DNA from: G016234445 sp964438865
GTDB lineage: Bacteria > Chloroflexota > Dehalococcoidia > Tepidiformales > Tepidiformaceae
Direction: 5' to 3'
Length of the DNA: 64,000 nt
NCBI GenBank assembly: GCA_964438865.1
Contig: CAYTMI010000012.1
Coordinates: 11,517 to 75,516 of the forward strand
Each line of letters begins with the position of its first letter. Position 1 is the first letter of the stretch. The notes under the pieces were generated by a model. The model saw only the letters and a list, made by a program, of their open reading frames with translations. It ran no database searches and was not told the DNA's origin. A program made the translations under genes and the position numbers. Below are positions 18,684 through 27,217 of this stretch, piece by piece.

Positions 18684-19345
18684 GCGACACCGACGTGGCG
18701 AGCACGATAGACGCCCTGGCGATCGGCATGGTCGTCCTCGCGATCGGACTCATCTGGACCCGGTCGTCGCGTCAGGCGGTGGCCCTCGTGGCGTTGCAGG
18801 CGGTGCTCCTGGGCGCCGTGGCTGTGGTGGCAGCATTCCATGCGGAGACCAGGGCCACCCACCTCCTCCTCGGCGCCGGCCTCGTTCTCCTGGTGAAAGC
18901 CGGAATCCTGCCCGCCGTCATGGGGCTCCTCATCACCCGTGCCCGTGCCGGCCGAACGATGCCCTTCGCAGTTCCCCGTGCCCTCGCGGTGGTGTTCGCC
19001 GTAGGCGTCAGCCTCATCACGATCGAGACCTTAAGCGGGGAGCCCTTCAACACCCCTCTCGGCGCGGAGCGTGCCTTGCCCGCAGCCGTCGCACTCATCC
19101 TTCTCGGACTGCAGACGATGGTCATCCGGCATCACGCCGTCGCCCAGATCACCGGCTTCCTGGCCATCGAAAACGGAATGGCGCTTGCGGCGCTCACCGC
19201 TACCTACGGCATGCCCTTCGTCATCGAGTTCGGCGTGCTCCTCGATGTGCTCCTCGCAGTCATGGTCGCGTTCGTGTACTTCCGGCGCATCGACGAGTTG
19301 CACGGGGAGCTTGCGACGAAGGTCCTCCGGGAGCTGCGCGGATGA
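18680..19345 (+). CDS. hyfE: Hydrogenase-4 component E-like (NuoK family) membrane subunit
   Basis: 221-aa hydrophobic protein with about six helices; length agrees with HyfE (about 216 aa). The second half contains the family pattern TGFLAIENGMALAALTATYG, with a membrane-embedded Glu, and ends in a charged tail. NuoK-like subunits link the antiporter-type subunits to the NuoH-like one. ATGA overlaps at both ends. Confidence 0.85.
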   Translation: MSDTDVASTIDALAIGMVVLAIGLIWTRSSRQAVALVALQAVLLGAVAVVAAFHAETRATHLLLGAGLVLLVKAGILPAVMGLLITRARAGRTMPFAVPRALAVVFAVGVSLITIETLSGEPFNTPLGAERALPAAVALILLGLQTMVIRHHAVAQITGFLAIENGMALAALTATYGMPFVIEFGVLLDVLLAVMVAFVYFRRIDELHGELATKVLRELRG

Positions 19346-20820
19346 CGTGGGTGGAACTCTGCCTGGCAGCAGGGATGGTGGCTCTCGTTGGAGGGGCCTT
19401 GCTGGTGGTCCTCCTCCCGTTCGGCCCCCTCACGTGGCCCGTCGCCGCCTGCGCGAGCAGCGTCGCGCTGCTTGCGGCCGTGGGCGTCACGATACGAGTC
19501 AGCCAGGACGGGCCCTCCCTCGCCTTCGACGATTGGGTCTACGTGGACGCGCTGGGAGTCATCGTCGCCGACCTGGTGGCTCTCGTCGGGCTCCTCGCGA
19601 TCATCAACTCTCACCCCTATATCAGACACGAGCTGGCGCAAGGCGAGATCAACCCAGCGCGAGCCCGCCGCTACTACGCCCTCGTCCTGGCGTTCCTTGC
19701 GGCGATGTTTGCCGTCCCTGTCTCGAACAACCTGGGCGTCTTGTGGATCGCAATCGAAGCGACGACTATCGTCTCGGCCCTGCTCGTCAGCATCCACGGC
19801 GACCGCGCGGGCCTCGAAGCAGCCTGGAAGTACCTCATCATCGGCTCAGTGGGCATCGCCTTCGCGCTCTTCGGGACGATGATGACGTTCTATGCGGCCG
19901 AGCCAATACTCGGCGATTCGGGTGACGCCCTGAACTGGACGACGTTGCGCAGTGTCGCCGGTCAGCTCAACCCGGAAGTGATGCGGCTCGCTTTCGTTTT
20001 CGTGCTGGTCGGCTACGGCACGAAGGCCGGCCTTGCCCCCATGCACACCTGGCTACCCGATGCCCACAGCCAGGCCCCGTCGCCGGTTTCCGGGCTGCTT
20101 TCCGGGGTGCTGCTCAAGTGCGCGCTTGTGGCAATGCTGCGGTTCGGCGTGCTTACGGACCTCTCAGTGGGCGGCAGCTTTCGCGACAACGCCTTGATGA
20201 CGTTTGGGATCGCCAGCATCGTGATCGCCGTGCCGTTCATCCTCGTGCAGGGTGACCTCAAACGGCTCCTGGCCTACTCGAGCGTCGAGAACATTGGGAT
20301 TATCGTGCTGGCGGCCGGGATAGGCGGTCCAATTGCCACGTATGCGGCGGTACTCCATATCATCGCTCATTCCCTCACCAAGTCGAGCCTGTTCTTTTCC
20401 GCGGGCGCAATCGTGCAGGCGTACGGCACGCGGCGGTTGCACCGCCTGCGAAGCCTGGTCAGCACGTCACCTGCTGTGGCGGTCGTGTTCATTGGGGCGA
20501 TCATAGGCGTATCTGGATTTCCGCCGTTCGCGATGTTCGTTTCCGAATACGGGCTGGTTAGCGGCGCCTTCGCAGAGGATCGAGGAGCAGTGGCCGTGGT
20601 GGGTATGATCTTCGTCGCGCTGGCGGCGTCCGCGCTGCTGTTCCAGGTGGTCGGCACCGTGTTCCGGGACGAAAAACGCATCCGGCCGCCTCTTGGGATC
20701 GCACGGGTGTCCCTGGCGACGGCCGCACTCCCGCTCTTGCTCGCGACGTGGGTCGCATTCGCGCCGCCGCCTGCCATTCGCGACCTCCTGCAGGACGCCG
20801 CCGCGGTCATGGAGGTCTGA
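19342..20820 (+). CDS. hyfF: Hydrogenase-4 component F-like proton-translocating subunit
   Basis: 492-aa antiporter-like subunit, somewhat shorter than E. coli HyfF. Key residues are kept: Glu in LWIAIEATTI, Lys in YGTKAGLAPMHTWLPDAHSQ, and Lys in HSLTKSSLFFSAGAI. It is the second ion-translocating subunit of the operon after HyfB. No HyfD-like third antiporter is encoded here. Confidence 0.9.
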   Translation: MTWVELCLAAGMVALVGGALLVVLLPFGPLTWPVAACASSVALLAAVGVTIRVSQDGPSLAFDDWVYVDALGVIVADLVALVGLLAIINSHPYIRHELAQGEINPARARRYYALVLAFLAAMFAVPVSNNLGVLWIAIEATTIVSALLVSIHGDRAGLEAAWKYLIIGSVGIAFALFGTMMTFYAAEPILGDSGDALNWTTLRSVAGQLNPEVMRLAFVFVLVGYGTKAGLAPMHTWLPDAHSQAPSPVSGLLSGVLLKCALVAMLRFGVLTDLSVGGSFRDNALMTFGIASIVIAVPFILVQGDLKRLLAYSSVENIGIIVLAAGIGGPIATYAAVLHIIAHSLTKSSLFFSAGAIVQAYGTRRLHRLRSLVSTSPAVAVVFIGAIIGVSGFPPFAMFVSEYGLVSGAFAEDRGAVAVVGMIFVALAASALLFQVVGTVFRDEKRIRPPLGIARVSLATAALPLLLATWVAFAPPPAIRDLLQDAAAVMEV

Positions 20821-20821
20821 C

Positions 20822-22393
20822 ATGAATGAGCAAACTGCGGTGCTGCTCGACGAGTCCCCCGTGCCCCTGGAACGGCAACCGGCGTTCGCTGCCAACGAAA
20901 CACTCGTGCGGTGCAAAGCCGAGCACCTGGTCACTGCGGGCGCTTACTTGGCATCCCGCGGGGCGACTCTGGCGACGATGGTTGGCCTCGACCTCGCGCC
21001 CCTGGGTCGCGGCCTGGCGGTTGAGTTCGTCTTTTCGGTCCCTGCGTTCGACGAGTTCATCCGCCTGGGCGCGGACCTGGGCGCCGCCGGCTCTTATCCT
21101 GCTCTCACGCCTACCGTGCCGGCCGCCCAGTGGTATGAGCGAGAGGCGAAGGACTTGCTTGGCATCGACCCGGTGGGCCACCCGGACCCGCGTCGGCTCG
21201 TGCTTCACGAGTCGTTCCCACACGGCTACCACCCGCTGCGCAAGAACGTCGACCCTGTACAGCGGCCCGCGGTGGATGCGCGCCGGTTCGACCACTTCGA
21301 GGTTCATGGAGAAGGTATCTACGAACTCCCGGTCGGGCCGATTCACGCAGGCGTCATCGAACCGGGACACTTCCGATTCTCGAACATCGGCGACGTCGTC
21401 CTCTTCCTGGACGCGCGGCTCTTCTACGCCCATCGCGGCGTTGAAAAGATCGTCGAGGGCCTGACACCCGCGAAGGCGCTATTCACCGTCGAACGGACAT
21501 GCGCGGCATGCACCGTCTCGCATGCGGTGGCGTTTGCCTCAGCCGTTGAACGCGCCTCCGGGACGGTTATTCCTCCACGGGCGACCTGGCTGCGCACGCT
21601 CCTCCTTGAACTCGAGCGCCTGTACAACCACGTGGGCGACATCGGAAACATCTGTGCCGGCACGGGCCTCCATGCCGGTACGTCCCGCGGCGCCATCCTG
21701 AAGGAGCGGCTGCAGCGGCTGAACGAAGCCCTCACCGGGCACCGCTTCCTCATGGGAGCCGTCGATGTCGGCGGCTTGCGCCGGGACCCGGACCCTCTGA
21801 CCCTCGCAGAGCAGGCTGGCGAGCTCTCCGCGCTCCAGAAGGACTTCACAGCCTACGTCGAAATGCTCCTCGGCACGGATGGCTTCGTTCACCGCCTTAA
21901 GGGGCCGGGCCGGCTCGATGCGGAGCTCGTCCGGGCTCTCGGCGGCACCGGCGTGACGGCGCGCGCATCGGGAGTTGCCACCGACTATCGTATTGATCAC
22001 CCCCACGCCGCCTATGGCATGCTCGCGCCGCGTCCCGTCGCAGAGACGACGGGCGATGTCTTCGCACGGACGATGGTGCGGATCAGGGAGGCGGAGGAGT
22101 CGTTCCGGCTCGTGAGCGCCATCGTCGATAACCTGCCGCAGGGGCCTGTCCGGTGTGAGGTCCCTTCGCCGCCCCCGTTCGCATCCGCGCTGGGTTACGC
22201 CGAAAGCCCTCGCGGCGCAAACGTGCACTGGGTGATGTTCGACGGCGACGGCCGCCTCTACCGTCTGCGGATCCGCTCAGCCGCCTACGCGAACTGGCCG
22301 CTGGTCGGGCGCGCCGTTCCCGGTAACGTCGTGCCCGACTTTCCGCTCATCAACAAGAGCTTCGAGCTCTGCTACGCCTGCTGTGACCGCTAA
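20822..22393 (+). CDS. hyfG: Group 4 [NiFe]-hydrogenase large subunit (NuoC-NuoD fusion)
   Basis: 523 aa. Residues about 1-145 are a NuoC-like domain (WYEREAKDLLGIDPVGHPDPRRL), followed by the NuoD/HycE-like catalytic domain. NiFe ligands are present: L1 reads ERTCAACTVSH (Cys227, Cys230, His234), with Ala in place of the usual Gly, and L2 is LCYACCDR (Cys517, Cys520). The protein ends with that Arg, so there is no C-terminal extension to be removed by a maturation protease, as in CooH-like enzymes. The four cysteines separate it from complex I and from Ehr-type relatives that lost the metal site. No hyp genes or formate dehydrogenase lie nearby. Confidence 0.9.
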   Translation: MNEQTAVLLDESPVPLERQPAFAANETLVRCKAEHLVTAGAYLASRGATLATMVGLDLAPLGRGLAVEFVFSVPAFDEFIRLGADLGAAGSYPALTPTVPAAQWYEREAKDLLGIDPVGHPDPRRLVLHESFPHGYHPLRKNVDPVQRPAVDARRFDHFEVHGEGIYELPVGPIHAGVIEPGHFRFSNIGDVVLFLDARLFYAHRGVEKIVEGLTPAKALFTVERTCAACTVSHAVAFASAVERASGTVIPPRATWLRTLLLELERLYNHVGDIGNICAGTGLHAGTSRGAILKERLQRLNEALTGHRFLMGAVDVGGLRRDPDPLTLAEQAGELSALQKDFTAYVEMLLGTDGFVHRLKGPGRLDAELVRALGGTGVTARASGVATDYRIDHPHAAYGMLAPRPVAETTGDVFARTMVRIREAEESFRLVSAIVDNLPQGPVRCEVPSPPPFASALGYAESPRGANVHWVMFDGDGRLYRLRIRSAAYANWPLVGRAVPGNVVPDFPLINKSFELCYACCDR

Positions 22394-22402
22394 GGAACCA
22401 GA

Positions 22403-22756
22403 ATGGGATTCTTCGATCTTCTCCTGAGACCGCTGACAGCTTCCCGCTCGACGGTGGGATACCCGAAAAGCCCTGCCGATTCAGTGAGGACCAGGCGCGT
22501 TCCCCGGTTTGAGCCGGGCAAGTGCAGCGACGACAGGTCGTGCGAGGCCGTCTGCCCCACCGAGGCCATCACTATCGAGGGAGTGCCCGACGGGAAACGC
22601 CGCTGGGTGCTCGATTACGGAAAGTGCATCTTCTGTGCCGAGTGCATCAGGGTGTGCCCGTCGCTTGCGATCGTCGGCACAGGCGACTTTGAACTGGCGG
22701 CGACCGAACGGGACGGCGTGGTCTCGGAGTATGTTCTCGGGGTGGCCGCACCGTGA
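22403..22756 (+). CDS. hyfH: Hydrogenase-4 component H-like ferredoxin subunit
   Basis: 117-aa NuoI-like protein carrying electrons between the small and outer partners. Cluster motif one is CSDDRSCEAVCP (CxxDxxCxxxCP, Asp at the second ligand position as in some archaeal ferredoxins); motif two is canonical CIFCAECIRVCP. A ribosome site (AAGGAACC) precedes the ATG, and the stop overlaps the GTG of hyfI. The unusual Asp is shared with the ferredoxin at 14906. Confidence 0.88.
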   Translation: MGFFDLLLRPLTASRSTVGYPKSPADSVRTRRVPRFEPGKCSDDRSCEAVCPTEAITIEGVPDGKRRWVLDYGKCIFCAECIRVCPSLAIVGTGDFELAATERDGVVSEYVLGVAAP

Positions 22757-23199
22757 CCGAAACCACCCCTGCGAGGGAGCTGAGGTCCAAGATCCGGCGA
22801 AGCCTTAGGCGGTCCCTTCACATCCGCCACCTGGACTCAGGGTCGTGCAACGGGTGCGACTGGGAAATCACCGCGCTCCTCAACCCCTATTACGACCTGC
22901 AACGCTTGGGCATCGATTTCGTTGCCTCCCCTCGACACGCCGACCTCCTCCTCGTTACCGGCGTCATGACCCGGAATCTGGTCGATGCGGCCGTCCGGAC
23001 GTATCAAGCCATGCCCGAGCCCCGGCTGGTGGTCGCTGTCGGCGCTTGCGCGGTAGGCGGGGGCACATTCGCGCATACCTACGCAGCTCACGGCTCGGCG
23101 AACGCAGTACTCCCCGTCGACGTCTACATACCCGGCTGTCCTCCCAGACCCGAAGCCATCATTCACGGTCTCCTGATGGCTGTGGACCGTTTCCGATGA
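22753..23199 (+). CDS. hyfI: [NiFe]-hydrogenase small subunit (NuoB/HyfI-like)
   Basis: 148 aa, GTG start in a GTGA overlap. Four cysteines of the proximal [4Fe-4S] cluster are visible: DSGSCNGCDWE (two), GACAVGG and PGCPPRPE. As in other group 4 enzymes there is no Tat signal and no additional cluster domain, so the hydrogenase faces the cytoplasm. It should contact HyfG and receive or donate electrons via HyfH. Confidence 0.9.
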   Translation: MTETTPARELRSKIRRSLRRSLHIRHLDSGSCNGCDWEITALLNPYYDLQRLGIDFVASPRHADLLLVTGVMTRNLVDAAVRTYQAMPEPRLVVAVGACAVGGGTFAHTYAAHGSANAVLPVDVYIPGCPPRPEAIIHGLLMAVDRFR

Positions 23200-23663
23200 G
23201 AATTTCGGTCTGGTGGAAGATGGTGAGGGAATTGGCAGGAACGTCATGGCAGAGACTCTGCACCCTGGCTGGAGGAACGAGCGACCATGATGCTGGTATC
23301 GGAGACGTACCTCCCGAAACGGTCGCACTGATCCGATCGCGGCCAGACCTGACGTTCTTCCTCGTACCGGAATCTGCTCCGTTTGTTGCAGCGGCAATGT
23401 TCGCGTACCAAGTGGACGGAAGAGGCAACCACCCGCTCATTTTCCGCATGGGCGCGGTCCACGACATTGACGCGTTCGGGGTTGCCACGCTTGAGGGAAC
23501 AATCGAACATCGCCGCAGGCGCGGCGGCCGCGTGATTCTGACCGACGTTCAGCCAGCGGTGCTTCGAAGGTTTACGAGTTCTGGAACGATCTCCACTCTC
23601 GGCCATGAAAATCTATTCGAGAAGCTGAGGGAAGCCATCCAGGGCGTCGCGACCAGCCGGTAA
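23196..23663 (+). CDS. STAS-domain-like protein (possibly a SulP fragment)
   Basis: 155-aa frame whose ATG overlaps the hyfI stop. The second half (MGAVHDIDAFGVATLEG, HRRRRGGRVILTDVQP, STLGHENLFEKLREAIQGV) follows the strand-helix pattern of STAS domains at the C-terminus of SulP anion transporters, including the Asp-containing loop where regulatory phosphorylation occurs in anti-sigma antagonists. The first 80 residues are not transporter-like and lack membrane helices, and base composition is lower in GC than in the hyf genes. It is either a degraded transporter end or a small regulatory protein newly coupled to the operon. Confidence 0.5.
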   Translation: MRISVWWKMVRELAGTSWQRLCTLAGGTSDHDAGIGDVPPETVALIRSRPDLTFFLVPESAPFVAAAMFAYQVDGRGNHPLIFRMGAVHDIDAFGVATLEGTIEHRRRRGGRVILTDVQPAVLRRFTSSGTISTLGHENLFEKLREAIQGVATSR

Positions 23664-23902
23664 CCCACCAGGCGGTTCGAATGTAACAACGGGGAACGGG
23701 ATCAGCACCCGCTGGGATCTCCACGTTCGCTCGACTCCGTTGCCCCCATCCGCCGTGTTCCCAGGTCCGGCGGCCGTACCGCGGTAATGCTACGAGGTAG
23801 CCTGACGCAACTGCTGCTGATCTGGTGAACGTGAGCGGCGTCCCTTATGTGGCCGCCGTGGTATAGTCGCCATCCACACTAGCGGTGCTGAGGAGCGGTC
23901 CC

Positions 23903-24835
23903 ATGGAGCTACGCCGCCGAGCACGTTGCTCCGTAAAGCACGTTCCGTTGGGAGCGATGGCAGCCCGATGCCCGTTCTTCGCCGGCGCCGCGATGCTCGC
24001 GATCGCCGTCCTCGTGCTAGGCGCAGCGTGCGGAGACGAGAGCGCGTCACCGCAGCCCGCACCAACGGAGCAACCGCTGGGCGAGGACCCGGGACTGATC
24101 CACGTCCACGGACTGGATGTCGATCCGGCGACCGGCACCATCTTCGCCGCGACACACACGGGGCTATTCCGCATCGAAGGGGGCGAGGCTCACCGCGTCG
24201 GAGACCGCTTCCAGGACACGATGGGGTTCACCATCGATGAGAATGGGAGGTTCTTGGGAAGCGGCCATCCCGATCTGCGGGACCTCCGCAGCGGCAGGTT
24301 CAAACCGCTCCTGGGCCTGGTGGAGAGCAAGGACAAAGGAGCAAGCTGGACGACCGTGTCGCTCTCGGGCGAGGCCGACTTCCATGCGCTCCAGGCCGCG
24401 CACGGTCGCCTCTTCGGTTACGACGCAACCAACCGGCGACTGATGGTGAGTCGCGACGGCAAGGCCTGGGAAACACGGAGCACCGTCGCTGTGTACGACT
24501 TCGCGGTAAGCCCCACCGACCCGGAGCACCTGCTCGCCGCGTTCCAGGCGGGCGTCGCCGAGAGCCGCGACGGTGGGCGGACATGGTCCGTTCCAACGGC
24601 GCCAACCGCCGCACTGGTGGCCTGGACCACGTCCGGTCAGTGGGCTATTGGGCCAGATGGTTCCGTTTCGACCCGCACTGCCGGCCTGGCGTGGGAGCCC
24701 CGCGGAACCCTGCAGGGCGAGCCGGAGGCGTTGTTTGTGAATGGGTCGGAGTTGTTCGCGGCGGTACAGGAGCGTGGGATCCTGGCGTCCGCCGACGGGG
24801 GCAGAACTTGGACAGTGCTCGTACCGCCGGGATAG
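23903..24835 (+). CDS. Lipoprotein with BNR/sialidase-like repeats (F510_1955-like)
   Basis: 310 aa from ATG 23903, preceded by GAGGAG seven nt away. The signal region has a lipobox ending GAAC (Cys near 44), then a Pro/Ser linker. The mature protein is a beta-propeller: IHVHGLDVDPATGTIFAATH at the start and Asp-box/BNR-type repeats SKDKGASWTTV, SRDGKAWETR, SRDGGRTWSV and SADGGRTWTV. It resembles the F510_1955 group of glycosyl-hydrolase-like lipoproteins; such propellers are often binding or assembly factors and no catalytic residues are evident. It stands alone, with non-coding DNA on both sides. Confidence 0.75.
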   Translation: MELRRRARCSVKHVPLGAMAARCPFFAGAAMLAIAVLVLGAACGDESASPQPAPTEQPLGEDPGLIHVHGLDVDPATGTIFAATHTGLFRIEGGEAHRVGDRFQDTMGFTIDENGRFLGSGHPDLRDLRSGRFKPLLGLVESKDKGASWTTVSLSGEADFHALQAAHGRLFGYDATNRRLMVSRDGKAWETRSTVAVYDFAVSPTDPEHLLAAFQAGVAESRDGGRTWSVPTAPTAALVAWTTSGQWAIGPDGSVSTRTAGLAWEPRGTLQGEPEALFVNGSELFAAVQERGILASADGGRTWTVLVPPG

Positions 24836-25109
24836 CGAGGCGGGCCACGTTTCGGCAGGCTGCCGAAGCTGCGGGCCTTCGTCGCGGCCGCACCGGGCGC
24901 TGAGCGTCGCCAGCGGCCTTGACCCGCTTGCCCCTAACACCCCGGGTAACGAGCAGCGAGGCTCGTCTGCTTAGCGGCACGATGCGTCGATCGTGTGGCT
25001 CTACGCGTGGTCCGCCTCCGGCCGTGGACCGGGCATGGGGCAGGACCTGTCGTTAGAATGTGCTCCAACCGGGCTCGCGACGGCAGCCGAGGCCGGTTGG
25101 AGCAAAGCC

Positions 25110-26099
25110 ATGCGCTTCGGACTGGTCTACGACTTCCGCAACCCGGCTCAATGGCGCAAGCCCTGGCCCGAGGTCTATGAGGGCCTGCTCCGGCAAATCG
25201 CCTTTGCCGACGAGCTCGGGTTCGACTCGATCTGGCTGACCGAGCACCACTTCGTCGAGGATGGGTACACACCGTCGCCGGTGCCGCTCATGGCTGCGAT
25301 CGCCGCTCGCACCAGCCGCGTCGAGATCTCGACGGACATCCTTGTCCTGCCCCTCTACCACCCCGTCAAGCTGGCGGAGGACATCGCGACGATCGACGTT
25401 CTTTCGAACGGGCGCGTGATGCTGGGTGTCGGGTCGGGATACCGGGACGAGGAGTTCGCTGCCTTCGGCACCAGCCGGATGGAGCGCGCCAGCCGGATGG
25501 AGGAGGGAGTGGCCATCCTTCGCGGATGCTGGGGGGACGGTCCGTTCTCGTACGCCGGCCGGCATTACCAGCTCGATGCGATCGATGTCGTGCCAAAACC
25601 GGTGCAGAAGCCCCATCCACCGCTCTGGATGGCAGCAACCGCCGAACCAGCGGCGCGACGTGCTGCTCGGCTCGGCCTCAATCTCTTGCCCCAGGCCGAC
25701 CGCACCGGCGGTTACGACGCCTGGGTTGATGAGCTCCAAAAGCAGGGGCGCTCTCCCGGCGACTATCGCATCGGGCTGATCAAGTCGTGGTTCCTGACGG
25801 ATCGCGGCCGCGAGGACCCGCTCTGGCAGGTCGTGCGCGAGCGCGAGCGGTATCGCGGCTCGACCTATGCTCCCTGGCTGGCCGCGGGTTACGTGCGTCC
25901 GGGACCCGGCGCTGTCCCCATCGACCAGGGCTACATGCTCGGCTCCCCGCAGGAGCTCATCGCCGCGATAGACGGGGTGACGAAGGGCCTGCCCCTGACG
26001 GACATCATCGGCTGGGGCACCCCACCCGGTATGGACCCGGAGGAGCTTAATCCGAGGATCGAGCGATTCGCCCGGGAGGTAATGCCCCACTTCAGATAA
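25110..26099 (+). CDS. LLM-class flavin-dependent oxidoreductase
   Basis: 329-aa luciferase-like monooxygenase-family TIM barrel. Start ATG 25110 has GGAG ten nt upstream and begins MRFGLVYDFRNPAQW; the longer in-frame start is inferior. Typical segments are DELGFDSIWLTEHHF, ISTDILVLPLYHPVKLAEDIA, NGRVMLGVGSGYRDEEF and PHPPLWMAATAEPAARRAA. The family uses FMN or F420; with no partner genes nearby the substrate is unknown. A TAGAAT box near 25055 may be its -10. Confidence 0.88.
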   Translation: MRFGLVYDFRNPAQWRKPWPEVYEGLLRQIAFADELGFDSIWLTEHHFVEDGYTPSPVPLMAAIAARTSRVEISTDILVLPLYHPVKLAEDIATIDVLSNGRVMLGVGSGYRDEEFAAFGTSRMERASRMEEGVAILRGCWGDGPFSYAGRHYQLDAIDVVPKPVQKPHPPLWMAATAEPAARRAARLGLNLLPQADRTGGYDAWVDELQKQGRSPGDYRIGLIKSWFLTDRGREDPLWQVVRERERYRGSTYAPWLAAGYVRPGPGAVPIDQGYMLGSPQELIAAIDGVTKGLPLTDIIGWGTPPGMDPEELNPRIERFAREVMPHFR

Positions 26100-26125
26100 C
26101 GTCTCCGGCGTTGTCTCTTAGGCGC

Positions 26126-26279
26126 TCACGCCTGATCGTCCTCCGCTCGCACGAGCTGCCCGACCAGTTCCAGCGCCGCCGCGTCCGGCTCCCACGGCAG
26201 GACGTAGGCATCTCAGAGAACTTCGAGACATAAGGTCCTGAGGAGGCCACTCTCGTCGGGCGCCTGAACTCGCCCCTTT
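26126..26279 (-). pseudogene. 3' end of a decayed gene with an in-frame TGA
   Basis: Read on the minus strand, an otherwise open frame gives APDESGLLRTLCLEVL, a TGA, then DAYVLPWEPDAAALELVGQL and VRAEDDQA before the final stop. Composition and codon use look coding on both sides of the TGA, which could be one step from CGA (Arg). The upstream part is lost and I do not recognise the family. Confidence 0.35.
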
Positions 26280-26530
26280 CAGCCCGGAGCCCCCGCGCGT
26301 CTCATGCCCCGTCCGACGCTGTTGGACTCATCCCCGCGGCGCCAGCGGCCCGCCACTCAGCACGTCAAGGAGTACTCGACAACCGTCATAGTCTATCACC
26401 GACCATCGGAGAGTCCGTAAACCAACCAGCACACCAACGTCAGCGAACTCCAGCGAAGCGAGACGAATCGAGAACCTTCATCCCGAAGCTAGATACCTTC
26501 AAAAGAGACGTGAAATCTTCAGTAGATATG

Positions 26531-26570
26531 CCATTAAAAGTCCACTGCTCTTCCGCTGAGCTACGGGCCC
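26531..26570 (-). pseudogene. tRNA-Lys(TTT) 5' half only
   Basis: On the minus strand the sequence GGGCCCGTAGCTCAG, a short D loop with GG, GAGC, and an anticodon arm ending CTTTTAA reproduce acceptor strand, D arm and anticodon loop of tRNA-Lys(UUU). Directly behind the loop the match ends: the next five bases cannot pair with GTGGA, and no T arm or acceptor 3' strand is found down to 26100. Break at the 3' side of the anticodon loop is a known integrase crossover position, so this may be the scar of an excised or deleted island. The rest of 26280-26718 shows no gene. Confidence 0.65.
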
Positions 26571-26718
26571 ACTTCGCAACCTACCCCATCGAAGCTGAAG
26601 GCTCACTACCCGGCCCGGCCCCTCGCGGCCCCGATGACCACCACGCCCTCGCTGGGTTGCGAGGCACGGCGCTCAGGTCCGGGGTTCCCGGTGCGTTGGT
26701 CGCGAAGCAGGTCGCCCC

Positions 26719-27039
26719 TTAGCGCAGGCCATCCTTGATCCGCTCGAACTCCTCGGCCGTGATTTCGCCGCGGGCGTAGCGGGCTCTCGCGATGTCAAGC
26801 GCTGACCGCCCGGTTTCGCCGCCCCTTCTCGCGTACACGGCAACGGCCCACGCAGCTACGGCGAGGACACCGACCCAGAAGACAGCCATGGTGATCCACA
26901 TCACCACGAAGCCGCCGTTTCCCCAGTCCATGTGCCCGTCGCCGTAGCCCTGGAGCAGCCCCCCAACAGGGCCGGTGCCCACGGGTACGGCGGCATAGGA
27001 ACGAACCCGGGTCGAAATGACATCTCGAAGCCTCAGCAT
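26719..27039 (-). CDS. SHOCT-domain membrane protein
   Basis: 106 aa from ATG 27039, which has GAGGTGAT as ribosome site. One transmembrane helix (about 45-68, GGFVVMWITMAVFWVGVLAV) is followed by the C-terminal SHOCT motif LDIARARYARGEITAEEFER and an ending IKDGL. SHOCT proteins are small, usually membrane-attached, and often of unknown function. An in-frame extension to 27273 is arginine-rich and not needed. It faces the hemC end with about 180 bp between. Confidence 0.8.
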   Translation of the reverse strand: MLRLRDVISTRVRSYAAVPVGTGPVGGLLQGYGDGHMDWGNGGFVVMWITMAVFWVGVLAVAAWAVAVYARRGGETGRSALDIARARYARGEITAEEFERIKDGLR

Positions 27040-27217
27040 GACGATCACCTCATTCGACAAACTACTATCGCCTGTCGTACTCCAGTTTCGCTCGATACCG
27101 GTACCGTGTCGAACGGGCGAGCGGCCCCGAATATCGAGCCTTTCCGCGCTCTTGACGAGCGGCTCCGAGGGTAGTTCCGCCCCGCCCACGCGGCCGCCGC
27201 AAAGGCCCGCTCGTCCG

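Noticed and set aside
20822..22393. Reading the large subunit as complex I NuoCD
   Set aside because: It keeps both Cys pairs of the NiFe site, which NuoD lacks, and genes nuoE/F/G/N are absent.
24836..25109. Small gene between the BNR lipoprotein and the LLM oxidoreductase
   Set aside because: Open frames there are short, Arg-rich and without ribosome sites.
26100..26570. Complete or intron-containing tRNA-Lys
   Set aside because: No 3' half found in the following 430 nt and no clear intron core.
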